From NCBI RefSeq assembly GCF_030063445.1, contig NZ_JASITD010000018.1, positions 1 through 64,000 on the forward strand: a DNA stretch of 64,000 nt, written 5' to 3'. The position numbers and the translations under genes were made by a program. Below the pieces are notes generated by a model. It was not told the origin of the DNA. It did not search any database and saw only the letters and a program-made list of their open reading frames with translations. Positions 1 to 8,431 of this stretch are shown one piece after another (the first letter of the stretch is position 1; every line of letters starts with the position of its first letter). This DNA comes from Hymenobacter sp. H14-R3 (GTDB lineage: Bacteria; Bacteroidota; Bacteroidia; Cytophagales; Hymenobacteraceae).

Positions 1-49
1 TCCGAACTGGTTTGCAGGGCCCGCCGGATGGCCGGCGTGGTGCGGGCGC

Positions 50-78
50 TTGCGTGAAGTACTTGTTCCATAATTTTG
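50..78 (+). promoter_or_regulatory. Candidate Bacteroidota promoter, TTG-N18-TAATTTTG
   Basis: TAATTTTG at 71-78 matches the Bacteroidota -7 consensus TAnnTTTG exactly, and a TTG lies 18 bases upstream at 50-52. It sits 28 bases before the ATG at 107. This suggests the short SUKH-like gene that follows is transcribed from its own start and is not merely the tail of a lost larger gene. Confidence 0.45.
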
Positions 79-106
79 CCTGACAGTCGCGGGTTAAAGG
101 TACGCC

Positions 107-418
107 ATGACTCTCTGGGACCATACAGATAATTTCCAACTATCGGAGATTAATACGATGATAGTATTCTGCGAAAGCCCGGGAACTGACCCGCTCTGTT
201 TCGATTTTAAAACCGGTGGTGTTTACCTGTTCTCGCACGACCCAACAAAGAAGGCGAAAGTATTCAGCGACTTGAGCCAGTACGTACTGCACGAGCTACT
301 GGAAACCGAGCGCTTGGTAGGCGATAGCGACCTGAGAGAAGATGAAAGTAACCAACTGATTGACAAGTATCTATCAGGCGAAGGTATAGATTATAATTTC
401 CGAAGGATGAAACTATAA
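107..418 (+). CDS. SUKH (SMI1/KNR4)-like small protein, C-terminal half of the fold
   Basis: Predicted 103-residue cytoplasmic protein. Residues 22-50 carry the pattern found near the C-terminus of SMI1/KNR4 (SUKH) proteins: PGTDPLCFDF, then GGVYLFSHD, then a helix with FSDLSQYVLHELL. SUKH proteins often act as immunity proteins against polymorphic toxins, or as housekeeping regulators. The N-terminal half of the usual 130-150 residue domain is absent, so this is either a truncated remnant or a minimal version. No toxin gene is next to it within the window. The 100-570 stretch is visibly richer in A and T than the surrounding roughly 65 percent GC DNA, which suggests acquired or decaying DNA. 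A promoter match at 50-78 and an ATG support expression. The family call is by eye and moderate. Confidence 0.5.
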   Translation: MTLWDHTDNFQLSEINTMIVFCESPGTDPLCFDFKTGGVYLFSHDPTKKAKVFSDLSQYVLHELLETERLVGDSDLREDESNQLIDKYLSGEGIDYNFRRMKL

Positions 419-573
419 ATTCCGAAATTATTCGCCCTAAAACACAGTGCGTAATAACCCAGGGCGACGGAGATATCCACGACCAGAAATCGATGTATAA
501 CGGGTAAGCCCGGCGCACGGCTACCCGCCGCGGGCACCTTGATAATCGGCTAAAAAACCCAGATTCTTTTACC

Positions 574-852
574 GTGCAATTACTTTTAATAAGCCTGCTA
601 TTTTTCAATGCTTTGTGCTTCTCCCTGTTTGCGCTAGATAAGCGCAAGGCCCGGCTGGGCCAGCGGCGCATTTCCGAAAAAACGCTGCACTTGGCTACGC
701 TGCCGGGGGCAGCACCGGGCGCGTGGGCAGCCATTTTTTTACTGCATCATAAAAACAGAAAAGCGGCTTTTTGGAGCATTACCCTGCTGCTTACGCTGCT
801 CCAGGGCGCGGTTGTTTACGTGATTATGCAGCCGCACCGGGCGCTGGGCTAG
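574..852 (+). CDS. DUF1294 family membrane protein
   Basis: A 92-residue protein that starts with GTG at 574. It has a hydrophobic N-terminal helix (about residues 2-20), a short basic stretch beginning DKRKA, and a second hydrophobic stretch at the C-terminus (about 66-84). The central motif RISEKTLHLATLPGAAPGAW, followed by HHKNRKAAFW, is the signature of DUF1294, where the family shows a GG-P-G turn and H-K-t-K-K-F. The function of the family is not established; in other proteins the domain is fused to cold-shock or nucleic-acid-binding domains. Its 3' end overlaps the convergent alpha/beta hydrolase gene by 29 bases, so the two are transcribed tail to tail. Confidence 0.8.
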   Translation: MQLLLISLLFFNALCFSLFALDKRKARLGQRRISEKTLHLATLPGAAPGAWAAIFLLHHKNRKAAFWSITLLLTLLQGAVVYVIMQPHRALG

Positions 853-1666
853 CGGCCCAAAACGCCCGCAGCCGGACCGCTATTTCCGGGGCCCGCGTGA
901 GCACCATCCAGTGCGGCGCGCCGGGCAAAATCGTCACCTCCGCGTGCGGAATCTGGGTGGCCAAAAAGTGCGCCTGTGCCACCGGGAAGTGCTTGTCTTT
1001 TTCGCCCCACAAAATGAGCGTGGGGCAGCTCACCTGCTGGTAGCGGGCGGGCAAGCGCGGCAGCTGCGCCTCGTAGCCGGCGCACATGCGCACCACCACC
1101 TCGCGCACCGCCCGCCGCCGGAACGTGCGCCACAGCTCGCGGCGCAGCGCCGGGGCCAGCCCCGCCCGGCCACCCGGCAAAAACGTGTGCAGCGCCCGCT
1201 CAAACACCAGCCGGGGCAGGTGCCGCAGCAGCAGCTTGTTCACCCCGAAGCGCCGCAACCACTTGATTTCCCAGGAGGTAGCTTCCTCACCGCCGGCCAG
1301 GCAGTTCATCACCACCAGGCTGCGCACGCGCTCGGGGTAGGCGGCCGCGAACACCAACGCCGGCTGCCCGCCCATGTCCTGCCCCACAAGGTGGATTTTG
1401 GCCAAGCCCCAGGCGTCGAGTAGCGTCAGCAGGTGCCGGGCCAGCACCACCGGCGTGGCCCCGCCGGGCCAGGCATCGCTGTCGCCCTGGCCCGGCCAGT
1501 CGAAGGCAATAACTTGATAATCAACAGCTAGTAGCGGGGTTAATTCACTGTAAACCTGCAAATTATCGGGGTAGCCGTGCAGTAGCACCACGGCCTCGCC
1601 CTGGCCCTGGCGGGCCACCCGCAGCCGGCCGGCGGGGTGCGGCTCCAGGGTGGTATCAAGCAGCAT
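824..1666 (-). CDS. Alpha/beta-fold hydrolase, epoxide hydrolase/haloalkane dehalogenase-like
   Basis: A protein of about 280 residues with the alpha/beta hydrolase core: VVLLHGYPDN (oxyanion region), FDWPGQGDSD, a nucleophile elbow read as GQDMGG, and a late APHW histidine. The nucleophile position is Asp (G-Q-D-M-G), as in epoxide hydrolases and haloalkane dehalogenases, whereas esterases have Ser. The acid could be the Asp in LWGEKDKHFP. I take ATG at 1666, because the longer frame to 1717 adds only unlikely proline- and cysteine-rich residues and runs into the upstream gene. The start overlaps the stop of the CrtI-like oxidoreductase by 11 bases, so the pair is almost certainly translated from one message. 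The substrate is unknown. Confidence 0.85.
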   Translation of the reverse strand: MLLDTTLEPHPAGRLRVARQGQGEAVVLLHGYPDNLQVYSELTPLLAVDYQVIAFDWPGQGDSDAWPGGATPVVLARHLLTLLDAWGLAKIHLVGQDMGGQPALVFAAAYPERVRSLVVMNCLAGGEEATSWEIKWLRRFGVNKLLLRHLPRLVFERALHTFLPGGRAGLAPALRRELWRTFRRRAVREVVVRMCAGYEAQLPRLPARYQQVSCPTLILWGEKDKHFPVAQAHFLATQIPHAEVTILPGAPHWMVLTRAPEIAVRLRAFWAASPAPGAAA

Positions 1667-3089
1667 GGGGCACGGGCAGGTCGTGGGCCAGGCAATCGGC
1701 GGCCAGCACGCCGGCAATGGCGCAGAAGCTCACCCACTGGCCGGGGTGCGTGCTGCTGCCGGTGAGGTAGAGGCCCTTCACGGTGGGGCTGCGGTGGGCC
1801 AGGCGGCCCTTCAGCATCAGGCGCGAGGTCATCACCGGGTTCATGCTGTCGCGGTAGAGGTTATAGTCGCGGCCCCACTCGAAGGTGGTGCGGCGGTGCA
1901 GCACTTTGTATTCGATGATGCCTTCCTGCCACCAGGTTTCGGCGAGCTGCTGGTCAATGAGTTGGCTCTGGCCCTCGGGGCCCAGCGCTTCGGCTTCGGC
2001 GTGGGCCAGGGGCGAGATGAGCCGGGCCGGAAACCAGTCCTCCTGGGCCAGTTCGGGGGCCAGCAGGCCGGGCTGCACGAAGGCCGTGCAGCCCGCGCCC
2101 CGCAGCTTAAAGCGGATGTAGTACGGCGGCTGCCGGCCCCGCACGGCCAGGTAGGCGCAGGTACCCGGCGATTGCAGCGGCAATTGCTGCAATTTCTCCT
2201 TTTCGGGAGTCGGAAAATCCTCCACCAACTCCACATACGTACCGATACCGCTGGAATCAGACATAACGGCCGCGGCGGGCCAAAACTCGCCGGCCACCGT
2301 GGTCACGCCCGCCACCCGGCCACCGGGAGCCTGAATGGCTTTCACCTTAGTATTATACTGAATATCAACGCCTTCCTTTAAGGCCGTAGCCGTAAGCAGT
2401 TCGGCCACGGCGCGCATGCCGCCTTGCGGATAGTATGCGCCCACGCCGTGAAACAGACCGGGGACGAACGCCATCGGGGCCGGGGCCTGGGTCATGGGCT
2501 GCCCGGCAATGTGCGTCCAGATGCCGATACTCTCCTGCAATTCGGGCGGCAGCGCGGCCTTATCGAGCACCGAGGCCAATGAGCTGAGCATAAACGGCAC
2601 GCTGCTCAGCGAACCGTTGCGCAGCACATCCCACACCCCAGGGTGCGAGTGAAACGTGAGCGGCTGCACGTTGGCGTGGACAGCCATCATCTTGATTACG
2701 AACGCTTTATATCGCTCCCCGCTGCCGGGGTAGCGCGCCTCGAAGCCCGCCGCCGTGGTATCGAGGCTGCGGTCGAAGGCCGTGGCGGTGCCGTCTTCGT
2801 GCAGCACGTGGTACACGTGCTCGATGGGGGTGAATGGCAGCGCGCCGGCCGCAATACCCAACTCATTAAACGCCCATTCCAGCCCCGGCTTATCGAGCAG
2901 AATATACGGCCCGGCATCAAACGTAAAGCCCTCGGCCGTGAAGCCCGACGCCAGGCCGCCGGCCTGCGCCCGCGCCTCCAGTAGCTGCACAGCGTAGCCC
3001 TGCCGCGCCAGCCGAATGGCGGCGCTCAGGCCCCCAACGCCCGCACCGATGACGATAATTTTATTGGCAGTTGGGTTTTGGCTAGTCAT
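1656..3089 (-). CDS. CrtI-like NAD(P)/FAD-dependent oxidoreductase (phytoene desaturase family)
   Basis: A 477-residue flavoprotein. It opens with a dinucleotide-binding fold, IIVIGAGVGGLSAAIRLARQ (residues 10-29), followed by LLEARAQAGGLASGF and the FDAGPYILLD segment typical of phytoene/retinol desaturases and isomerases. The C-terminus has the second FAD contact, GLYLTGSSTHPGQW, followed by an alanine-rich helix. This is the CrtI/CrtN/CrtD and RetSat superfamily, whose members desaturate, saturate or isomerise polyenes. No other carotenoid gene (crtB, crtY, crtZ) is visible nearby, so the substrate cannot be assigned. It forms an overlapping pair with the downstream hydrolase, which suggests a shared pathway on a lipophilic substrate. 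Confidence 0.85.
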   Translation of the reverse strand: MTSQNPTANKIIVIGAGVGGLSAAIRLARQGYAVQLLEARAQAGGLASGFTAEGFTFDAGPYILLDKPGLEWAFNELGIAAGALPFTPIEHVYHVLHEDGTATAFDRSLDTTAAGFEARYPGSGERYKAFVIKMMAVHANVQPLTFHSHPGVWDVLRNGSLSSVPFMLSSLASVLDKAALPPELQESIGIWTHIAGQPMTQAPAPMAFVPGLFHGVGAYYPQGGMRAVAELLTATALKEGVDIQYNTKVKAIQAPGGRVAGVTTVAGEFWPAAAVMSDSSGIGTYVELVEDFPTPEKEKLQQLPLQSPGTCAYLAVRGRQPPYYIRFKLRGAGCTAFVQPGLLAPELAQEDWFPARLISPLAHAEAEALGPEGQSQLIDQQLAETWWQEGIIEYKVLHRRTTFEWGRDYNLYRDSMNPVMTSRLMLKGRLAHRSPTVKGLYLTGSSTHPGQWVSFCAIAGVLAADCLAHDLPVPHAA

Positions 3090-3143
3090 ATTGCGTTGCT
3101 GGTTTTTATTGGTCGTTAATTCACTAAGTCGCCCGAAATAATT

Positions 3144-3770
3144 TTAATAACTGGCGACTGATTTATGCTCCAATTGATTAATTATTTTCAGAATGGCCTC
3201 CCGATTTTTAGCAACTTTTATAAACGTCGGCAAGCGTTCTACCATTTTCGTATAAGAATGCAGCTGACGCTCCCGTAAAGTAGCCTGTATGTAGACTTTT
3301 ATATCTACCAAATGCGTCCGGTTATGAGCCCAGAATACGTCGTTTTTTAGCGAATGCTGCAACCACAGCGGCAAATTAAAAACGGGGTCGTTTACCGCGC
3401 TAGCTGACTCGTATTTACTGACATATTCCTCGTGGCGAGGCTTGACTTTGTACGGCGTCTTGCAGTACGGACAGCTAATTAATAAGCTCGTGGCCTTTTG
3501 CTTATTATTCGGAATAGTTACTGCAATCGGGCGGCCGCAATTTGTGCAATTCATGTTCACAAGCTGCGTGAAGCGAACGCGGCTGGCGATATTTTCGGCG
3601 TGGTGGCAATTACCACAATAAAGCTCACCCCCGCACCGAAAACGGGCATCATAATTTGTTACCAAGGCATCTTTCTGGCACTTCGGGCACACCACTAAAA
3701 ATTCGTTTCTATAAAAAAACGAGCGCTTTTTAGGACCGGTATAACGGCTATTTTCTGCGGAAAAATCCAT
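3144..3770 (-). CDS. Zinc-ribbon protein of unknown function
   Basis: A 208-residue protein whose N-terminal half is built from three Cys-pair zinc knuckles: CPKC (about residue 28) with CGGELYCGNC, then CTNC, then CPYC. The arrangement fits two tandem zinc ribbons, one formed by the first four pairs of cysteines and one by the last two. The C-terminal half is probably helical and charged, with no motif I recognise. Base composition is clearly lower in GC than the flanking genes. It lies 51 bases downstream of the 3' end of the nuclease-helicase gene on the same strand, so co-transcription is possible. A role in nucleic-acid binding is plausible from the ribbons but unproven. I do not recognise a named family. 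Confidence 0.7.
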   Translation of the reverse strand: MDFSAENSRYTGPKKRSFFYRNEFLVVCPKCQKDALVTNYDARFRCGGELYCGNCHHAENIASRVRFTQLVNMNCTNCGRPIAVTIPNNKQKATSLLISCPYCKTPYKVKPRHEEYVSKYESASAVNDPVFNLPLWLQHSLKNDVFWAHNRTHLVDIKVYIQATLRERQLHSYTKMVERLPTFIKVAKNREAILKIINQLEHKSVASY

Positions 3771-3821
3771 TGGTTTCAGCGCATTAAAATTACGGATTAC
3801 TTACTGTGCCGGTGGGCAATA

Positions 3822-6800
3822 CTATTGCTCCTCTCCTACCCAGCCGCCGGCGGCGCGTACCCGCGCCAGCAGGGCGGCGTGGTGCGGACCGCGGCTCAGT
3901 ACCAGCTCATTACCCAGCAAGATTACTTGCTGGCGCGCGCGCGTTACGGCCACGTTGAGCTTGCGGTCGACCTGGCCGGTTTCGTCGGGCGATACCATCA
4001 ATTCCAATTGGTGCTCGTGGTGGCAGCAGAAGCTCACGATAATCACCTCGCGCTGCGAGCCCTGGTAGCGCTCCACGGTATCGACGCTGACCTGGGCCAG
4101 CGCGGGTAGCCCGTGCTCCTGGGCCAGCTGGGCCAGCCGCGCGCGGATGCGGGCCGCCTGGTTGCGGTAGCTGGCGATGATGCCCAGCGTGGCCTCGGGG
4201 TCGAAGGCCGGGCCGTAGCCCTGCACCACGGCGAGCGCAGCGCGAGCGGCCAGCTCGGCTTCCTGGCTCGATTCCTTTTGGGAAAGGTCGTCGGGCTGGC
4301 GGCGGGTGGGCACGAACACGAGGCGCTGGCGGCGCAGGGCCGCATCGAAGGCATCGGTGGGGTCGGCGGGCGCGGGCCAGGCGTGGGGGTTGAGGCTGGC
4401 GTGCTGCCAGGGCATAGGGCTACGCAGCTGGCCGTCGTAAAAATCGTCGTTGACGAGCGCGGCCAGGTCGGCGTGGGCCCGGTACTGGTTGGCGAGTGTG
4501 CCGTGGGCGTAGGGCCACTGCGCCTCGGCCCGGCGAAACAGGCGCTCGAAGTACGAATTACGCAAGTTGCTGAGGCCCAGCTGCTCGCGCAGCAGCTCGG
4601 CCACGGCGGGGGCGATGGCGCTCACCTCCGCCTCCTGGGTTACCACGGCGGGCAGCTGGCGGTGGTCGCCGATGAGAATGAATTTCTTGGCCTTGGCCAG
4701 CAGCGCCAGCATGGGGCCTTCGAGCACCTGGCTGGCCTCATCCACCACGGCCACGTCGAAATTCTTGAGCTGAAACAGCTCGGGCCGGCCCAATAAGCTG
4801 CTGATGGTGCCCACGTAGAGCGGCGTGCTGGTGAGGCGCGCCCGCACCATCTGGCGGGTGGGCAGGTCGCGAATCATGTTATCCAGCAAATACGGGCGGT
4901 AGGCCGGCGAGGTGCCCAGCCGCGAGCCGATGCGGATAAACGGCAGCCCGGCATCGAGCAGCTGCTCGCAGATTTCGTCCACGGCGCGGTTGGTGTAGGC
5001 AGCCAGCAGCGTCTGCTTATCGTCGGCCACGAGGCGCACGGCCAGCTCGCGCAGCACCGAGCGGGTTTTGCCGGTGCCGGGCGGGCCGCAGAGCACAAAC
5101 CAGTCGGGCGCGGCCAGGGCGCGGGCCACCACCTCGGGCGCGGCGGTGGCGGGCACGGCGTGGGCGGCGTCCCAGCCTTCGGGCGGGCGCGGGGCGGTGC
5201 GGGCCAGCAGCTGGCGGCGGCGCGCCGGCGGCAGGCTGAGGAAGCTGGTCAGCCCCGCCCACTCGCGCCGAAAGGTGTCGTAGGTATCTGGTTCTAAGGC
5301 CCAATGCGAGTGACCGTGCAGGTAGCGCGGGGCCATGCGGCGGTTGCGCACGGCCAGCACCACGCGGCCATCGGCCCCGAGGTCCTCAGCCAGCGTCACT
5401 TTCACCACTTGGGCATCGAGGGCGCTGAGCGTCTTAAGGTTGTGGCTAGGCTGAATAAGTGTGCCAGCCATATTTTCCGCGGCCTCGCCTTCCGTTGCCG
5501 CCTCTGCAAGCGGCTGGGTTTCGGCGGTAGTACCACGGCGGCGTGGGTAGAGGATGAGCGTGTCGCCGGCGCGAAAATTGACTTCGCGCCCGCCCACCGG
5601 GCGCTGAAAAATGAGGTGCGGCCCCAGGCCCTCGCGGGCATCGTCGGGGGCGTTGCTGTGGTCTTCGATAAGCTCCAGTTCATCTAATAAACTGAAATTC
5701 TGGTGCTTACGGGCTTGCGGCAGCAGCCAGAGGCCGGCCTGGCCGCCGGCGTCGCCGGGGCGGCCTTCGTCGCCGAGCAGGGCCAGGCGCATTTCGCGGG
5801 CCGCGAAGCGGGTCATTTCCAGGCAGTAGGCGCGCTCGGTGCGGTCGGCGTCGGCCCACACGCGGGCGGTTTTTTCGGCCTTTTCTCGGTTGAAGGGCGG
5901 CACGGCCTGCAAGTTGGGGCGCAGCACGGGGGCCAGCAGGGCCGCTACCTGGCCGGGACTGGTGGCGCGGGCCAATTGTAACTCGGTGCCTACCAAGTGG
6001 TTGCGCGCGGCCAGCAGCTGGTCCACAAAGTCCTGGTTTTGGATGACCGGGCGCACGGCGGGCTGGTCCTCAGCGGCGTTGGAGTACAGGATGCTGGTGC
6101 GGCCCCGGCCGGCGGTTTCACCATCGGCCCCAAACACCGATTCTAATAATAAGCGGTAGAGCTGGGCCTGGGCGGCGTGGTTGGTCCAGGGCTCGGCGGC
6201 GGGCACTTTCACCGAGCTTTTGAGCTCCACGAGGTCATAGCCGGTGGGGCTTTCGTGCAGCAGGTCGAGGCGGCCTTGCAGGCCGTAAGTAGCTGACAGG
6301 AAAGTGGGTTCCAAAAAGCAATCGACCAGGCGCAGGGGCTGCTGCTGATAGCCGGTGCGCGAGCGGGCCGCGAAGCCCTGCTGCTGGGCCAGGCGCAGCG
6401 TGCGGTGGTGGCGGCGCAGGTCGTTGAGCAGCTCGGGCACGCCGGTGCGGGTCTGAAACTCGGGCAACGTGCTCAGCGTGAGCGGCTCAGCCCGAAAAAG
6501 CTTCTTGGTCAGAAAGTGCTCCAGGTCGAAATCAGCGGCCGGTGCGGGGCTGGCGGCCGGCTGGGGCTCGGCGGCGGCTTCGGCTGGGCGCAGCAGGGCC
6601 AGCGCTGCCACTACCTGCGCCTGGCGCGCCACTACCTGCTGGGCCGCGTGGCTCACTTCCTCGTCGAGCAGACGGTTTACCAGGTTTCCCACCACCAGCG
6701 AGCGCGAGGTTTCATCGGGCAAAAAAGCCTTGAGCAGCGCCAGCTCGCCGTAGGTGCCGTCGCGCTGCGCGCACTCGGCTAAGGTGGTGACGCTGATGAG

Positions 6801-7481
6801 GTAATCGGGCTCCAGCACCACGCGGCGGGGCCGCACGCGGCCGCCCGGCAGCACCACCGGGCCGATGAGGTTGAGGGCCGGGTGCAGCGCGGCGGCGGCC
6901 AGCAGCAGGCCGTCGTAGGCGGCCGGCAGCTCCAGCTGAAACGGGCCGGCCGGGCGGCCGTCGGCCGGCGTGCTCAGCTCCACGGTGATGACGCCGGTAG
7001 GCAGGTCGGCGTGCAGCACCTGCACCCGCCACACGGCGCGGGGGTCGGCAACCAGGGCGGCGCTGGCCGGGTCGGCGGGCGTGGCGGCCGGGCTGGCCGC
7101 CACCGCCGCCGGCGTTTCGGGGGCGGCGGGTTGCGGCGGATGCGGCCCCGTATAGGGCTCACCCGTAAGCACTTCCAGCAGTTCGGCCACGGCCGCGAAG
7201 CCGGCCGCTACCTCGGCGGCGGTGCCCCGGTAGCTTTCGTGCAGCACCAGGTTGGCGGTCAGGCGCAGGTCTTGCAGCTGGTCGCGCAGGGCGCTGGGCA
7301 GCTCCAGCGAGTAGCAGGCCCCGCCGATGGCCTGAAACAGGTTGCCAAACGGCGCTTTGCGGCGCTTGTAGTCGGCGCGCAGCAGGGTTTCGAGCAGCTT
7401 GCGCAGGCGCGGCAATTGGTCGGCGGGCGCGGCGAGCGGGTCGGCCAGGGCGGCAAGGCGGGCGTGGGGCGTGTCGGACAA
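3822..7481 (-). CDS. PD-(D/E)XK nuclease / superfamily 1 (Dna2/Nam7-type) helicase fusion
   Basis: A protein of about 1219 residues. The first half ends in a PD-(D/E)XK nuclease region: YDLVELKSS near residue 415, followed by HAAQAQLYRLLL (the Q-x-x-x-Y signature of RecB-type nucleases). The C-terminal part is an SF1B helicase: Walker A GPPGTGKT near residue 800, AAYTNRAVDEI (motif Ia), VAVVDEASQ (motif II), GDHRQLPAV (motif III), and at the end VERYQGSQREVII and LNVAVTRARQQ (motifs V-VI). An N-terminal region of about 400 residues has no recognised domain. I choose TTG at 7481, because an exact -7 element at 7524-7531 would put transcription start downstream of the ATG at 7544. A DNA repair or anti-element role is plausible; the nearest type is Dna2. 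Confidence 0.85.
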   Translation of the reverse strand: MSDTPHARLAALADPLAAPADQLPRLRKLLETLLRADYKRRKAPFGNLFQAIGGACYSLELPSALRDQLQDLRLTANLVLHESYRGTAAEVAAGFAAVAELLEVLTGEPYTGPHPPQPAAPETPAAVAASPAATPADPASAALVADPRAVWRVQVLHADLPTGVITVELSTPADGRPAGPFQLELPAAYDGLLLAAAALHPALNLIGPVVLPGGRVRPRRVVLEPDYLISVTTLAECAQRDGTYGELALLKAFLPDETSRSLVVGNLVNRLLDEEVSHAAQQVVARQAQVVAALALLRPAEAAAEPQPAASPAPAADFDLEHFLTKKLFRAEPLTLSTLPEFQTRTGVPELLNDLRRHHRTLRLAQQQGFAARSRTGYQQQPLRLVDCFLEPTFLSATYGLQGRLDLLHESPTGYDLVELKSSVKVPAAEPWTNHAAQAQLYRLLLESVFGADGETAGRGRTSILYSNAAEDQPAVRPVIQNQDFVDQLLAARNHLVGTELQLARATSPGQVAALLAPVLRPNLQAVPPFNREKAEKTARVWADADRTERAYCLEMTRFAAREMRLALLGDEGRPGDAGGQAGLWLLPQARKHQNFSLLDELELIEDHSNAPDDAREGLGPHLIFQRPVGGREVNFRAGDTLILYPRRRGTTAETQPLAEAATEGEAAENMAGTLIQPSHNLKTLSALDAQVVKVTLAEDLGADGRVVLAVRNRRMAPRYLHGHSHWALEPDTYDTFRREWAGLTSFLSLPPARRRQLLARTAPRPPEGWDAAHAVPATAAPEVVARALAAPDWFVLCGPPGTGKTRSVLRELAVRLVADDKQTLLAAYTNRAVDEICEQLLDAGLPFIRIGSRLGTSPAYRPYLLDNMIRDLPTRQMVRARLTSTPLYVGTISSLLGRPELFQLKNFDVAVVDEASQVLEGPMLALLAKAKKFILIGDHRQLPAVVTQEAEVSAIAPAVAELLREQLGLSNLRNSYFERLFRRAEAQWPYAHGTLANQYRAHADLAALVNDDFYDGQLRSPMPWQHASLNPHAWPAPADPTDAFDAALRRQRLVFVPTRRQPDDLSQKESSQEAELAARAALAVVQGYGPAFDPEATLGIIASYRNQAARIRARLAQLAQEHGLPALAQVSVDTVERYQGSQREVIIVSFCCHHEHQLELMVSPDETGQVDRKLNVAVTRARQQVILLGNELVLSRGPHHAALLARVRAAGGWVGEEQ

Positions 7482-7523
7482 GGGAAGGATAATCGGGCAG
7501 AACCTAAAGATAAGCCCAGGCCA

Positions 7524-7531
7524 CAAAAATA
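7524..7531 (-). promoter_or_regulatory. Candidate -7 element TATTTTTG for the nuclease-helicase gene
   Basis: Reads TATTTTTG on the minus strand, an exact TAnnTTTG match. Transcription would start about 7517-7520, inside the longest open frame, which is why the start codon of the nuclease-helicase is placed downstream at 7481. No good -33 TTTG is evident. Confidence 0.4.
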
Positions 7532-7581
7532 GCGATTCCCGCATTCAGCCCCGGCCCGCCCGCTCGCCATATTAACCGCCG

Positions 7582-8271
7582 CTACGTGAGGTAATAATGC
7601 TGAATGCGGTTGAAATCATCGTCCAGCTCATACACCAGCGGCACGCCGGTTGGGATGTCCAGCGCCGTCACTTCCTCGTCGCTCAGGTGGTCGATGTACT
7701 GCACCAGGGCGCGCAGGCTGTTGCCGTGGGCGGCGATAATCACCTGCTGGTTGCGGCGCAGGGCGCCCATTATTTTCTCGGTCCAGAAGGGCATTACGCG
7801 GGCCAGGGTTTCGCTCAGGTTTTCGGTGGTGGGTAATTCGCGCTCCGTGAGGTGCTGGTAGCGCCGGTCGTGGCCGGGGAAGCGGGGGTCATCTTTGGTC
7901 ACGGCGGGCGGGTGGGCATGCGGCGAGCGCCGCCACTCCTGCACCTGCTCGGCCCCATACTTAGCGGCGGTTTCGGCCTTGTTGAGGCCTTGCAGCGCGC
8001 CGTAGAAACGCTCATTCAGCCGCCACGATTTTTGCACCGGAATCCAGAGCTCGTCCATGTTTTCGAGGGCGATATCCAGCGTTTTAATGGCCCGCTTGAG
8101 CACCGACGTGAAGCCGATATCGAAGGTGAAGCCGTGCTGTTGCAGCAGCTGGCCCGCGTGGGCGGCCTGCTGCTTGCCCAACTCCGAGAGGTCCACATCG
8201 GTCCAGCCAGTAAAGCGGTTTTCCTGGTTCCACACGCTTTCGCCGTGGCGCAATAGCACGAGCTTTTGCAT
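7582..8271 (-). CDS. gpmA: 2,3-bisphosphoglycerate-dependent phosphoglycerate mutase
   Basis: A 229-residue cytoplasmic glycolytic enzyme that interconverts 3- and 2-phosphoglycerate. The phosphohistidine motif LLRHGES is at residues 6-12, followed by [13 protein letters not shown], the ERFYGALQG loop with GLNKAETA, and the second catalytic histidine in [13 protein letters not shown]. The length and these blocks match dPGM (GpmA) rather than the cofactor-independent enzyme. It stands alone on the minus strand. Upstream lies a palindromic repeat (8312-8405), then the 3' end of the DUF2911 gene. No promoter consensus is clear between the start codon and the repeat. Confidence 0.95.
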   Translation of the reverse strand: MQKLVLLRHGESVWNQENRFTGWTDVDLSELGKQQAAHAGQLLQQHGFTFDIGFTSVLKRAIKTLDIALENMDELWIPVQKSWRLNERFYGALQGLNKAETAAKYGAEQVQEWRRSPHAHPPAVTKDDPRFPGHDRRYQHLTERELPTTENLSETLARVMPFWTEKIMGALRRNQQVIIAAHGNSLRALVQYIDHLSDEEVTALDIPTGVPLVYELDDDFNRIQHYYLT

Positions 8272-8311
8272 AATTATTTGATTAGCAGATAGTTATTAAT
8301 ACAAATAGAGA

Positions 8312-8405
8312 ACGTCATGCGGAGCTTGCCGAAGCATGTCTACCGCACCGTTGGCTTGGCACCAGGAGGCGTGGTAGAGATGCTTCGGCAAGCTCCGCAT
8401 GACGT
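8312..8405. repeat. Palindromic repeat, 35-base arms
   Basis: The left arm begins acgtcatgcggagcttgccg and the right arm (8371-8405) is its reverse complement with about three differences; the 22-25 bases between them are unpaired. A degenerate single arm of the same family occurs at 11301-11340. The element is intergenic, between gpmA and the DUF2911 gene, and could act as a bidirectional terminator or be a non-autonomous mobile REP/MITE-type element. No transposase is nearby. Confidence 0.85.
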
Positions 8406-8431
8406 GCTATACTGCGGATGAAGCCGATGGG

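Noticed and set aside
7482..7544. Extended N-terminus of the nuclease-helicase from ATG 7544
   Set aside because: An exact -7 element at 7524-7531 lies inside this extension, so the ATG would be upstream of the transcript start; the TTG at 7481 begins directly at the charged helical region.
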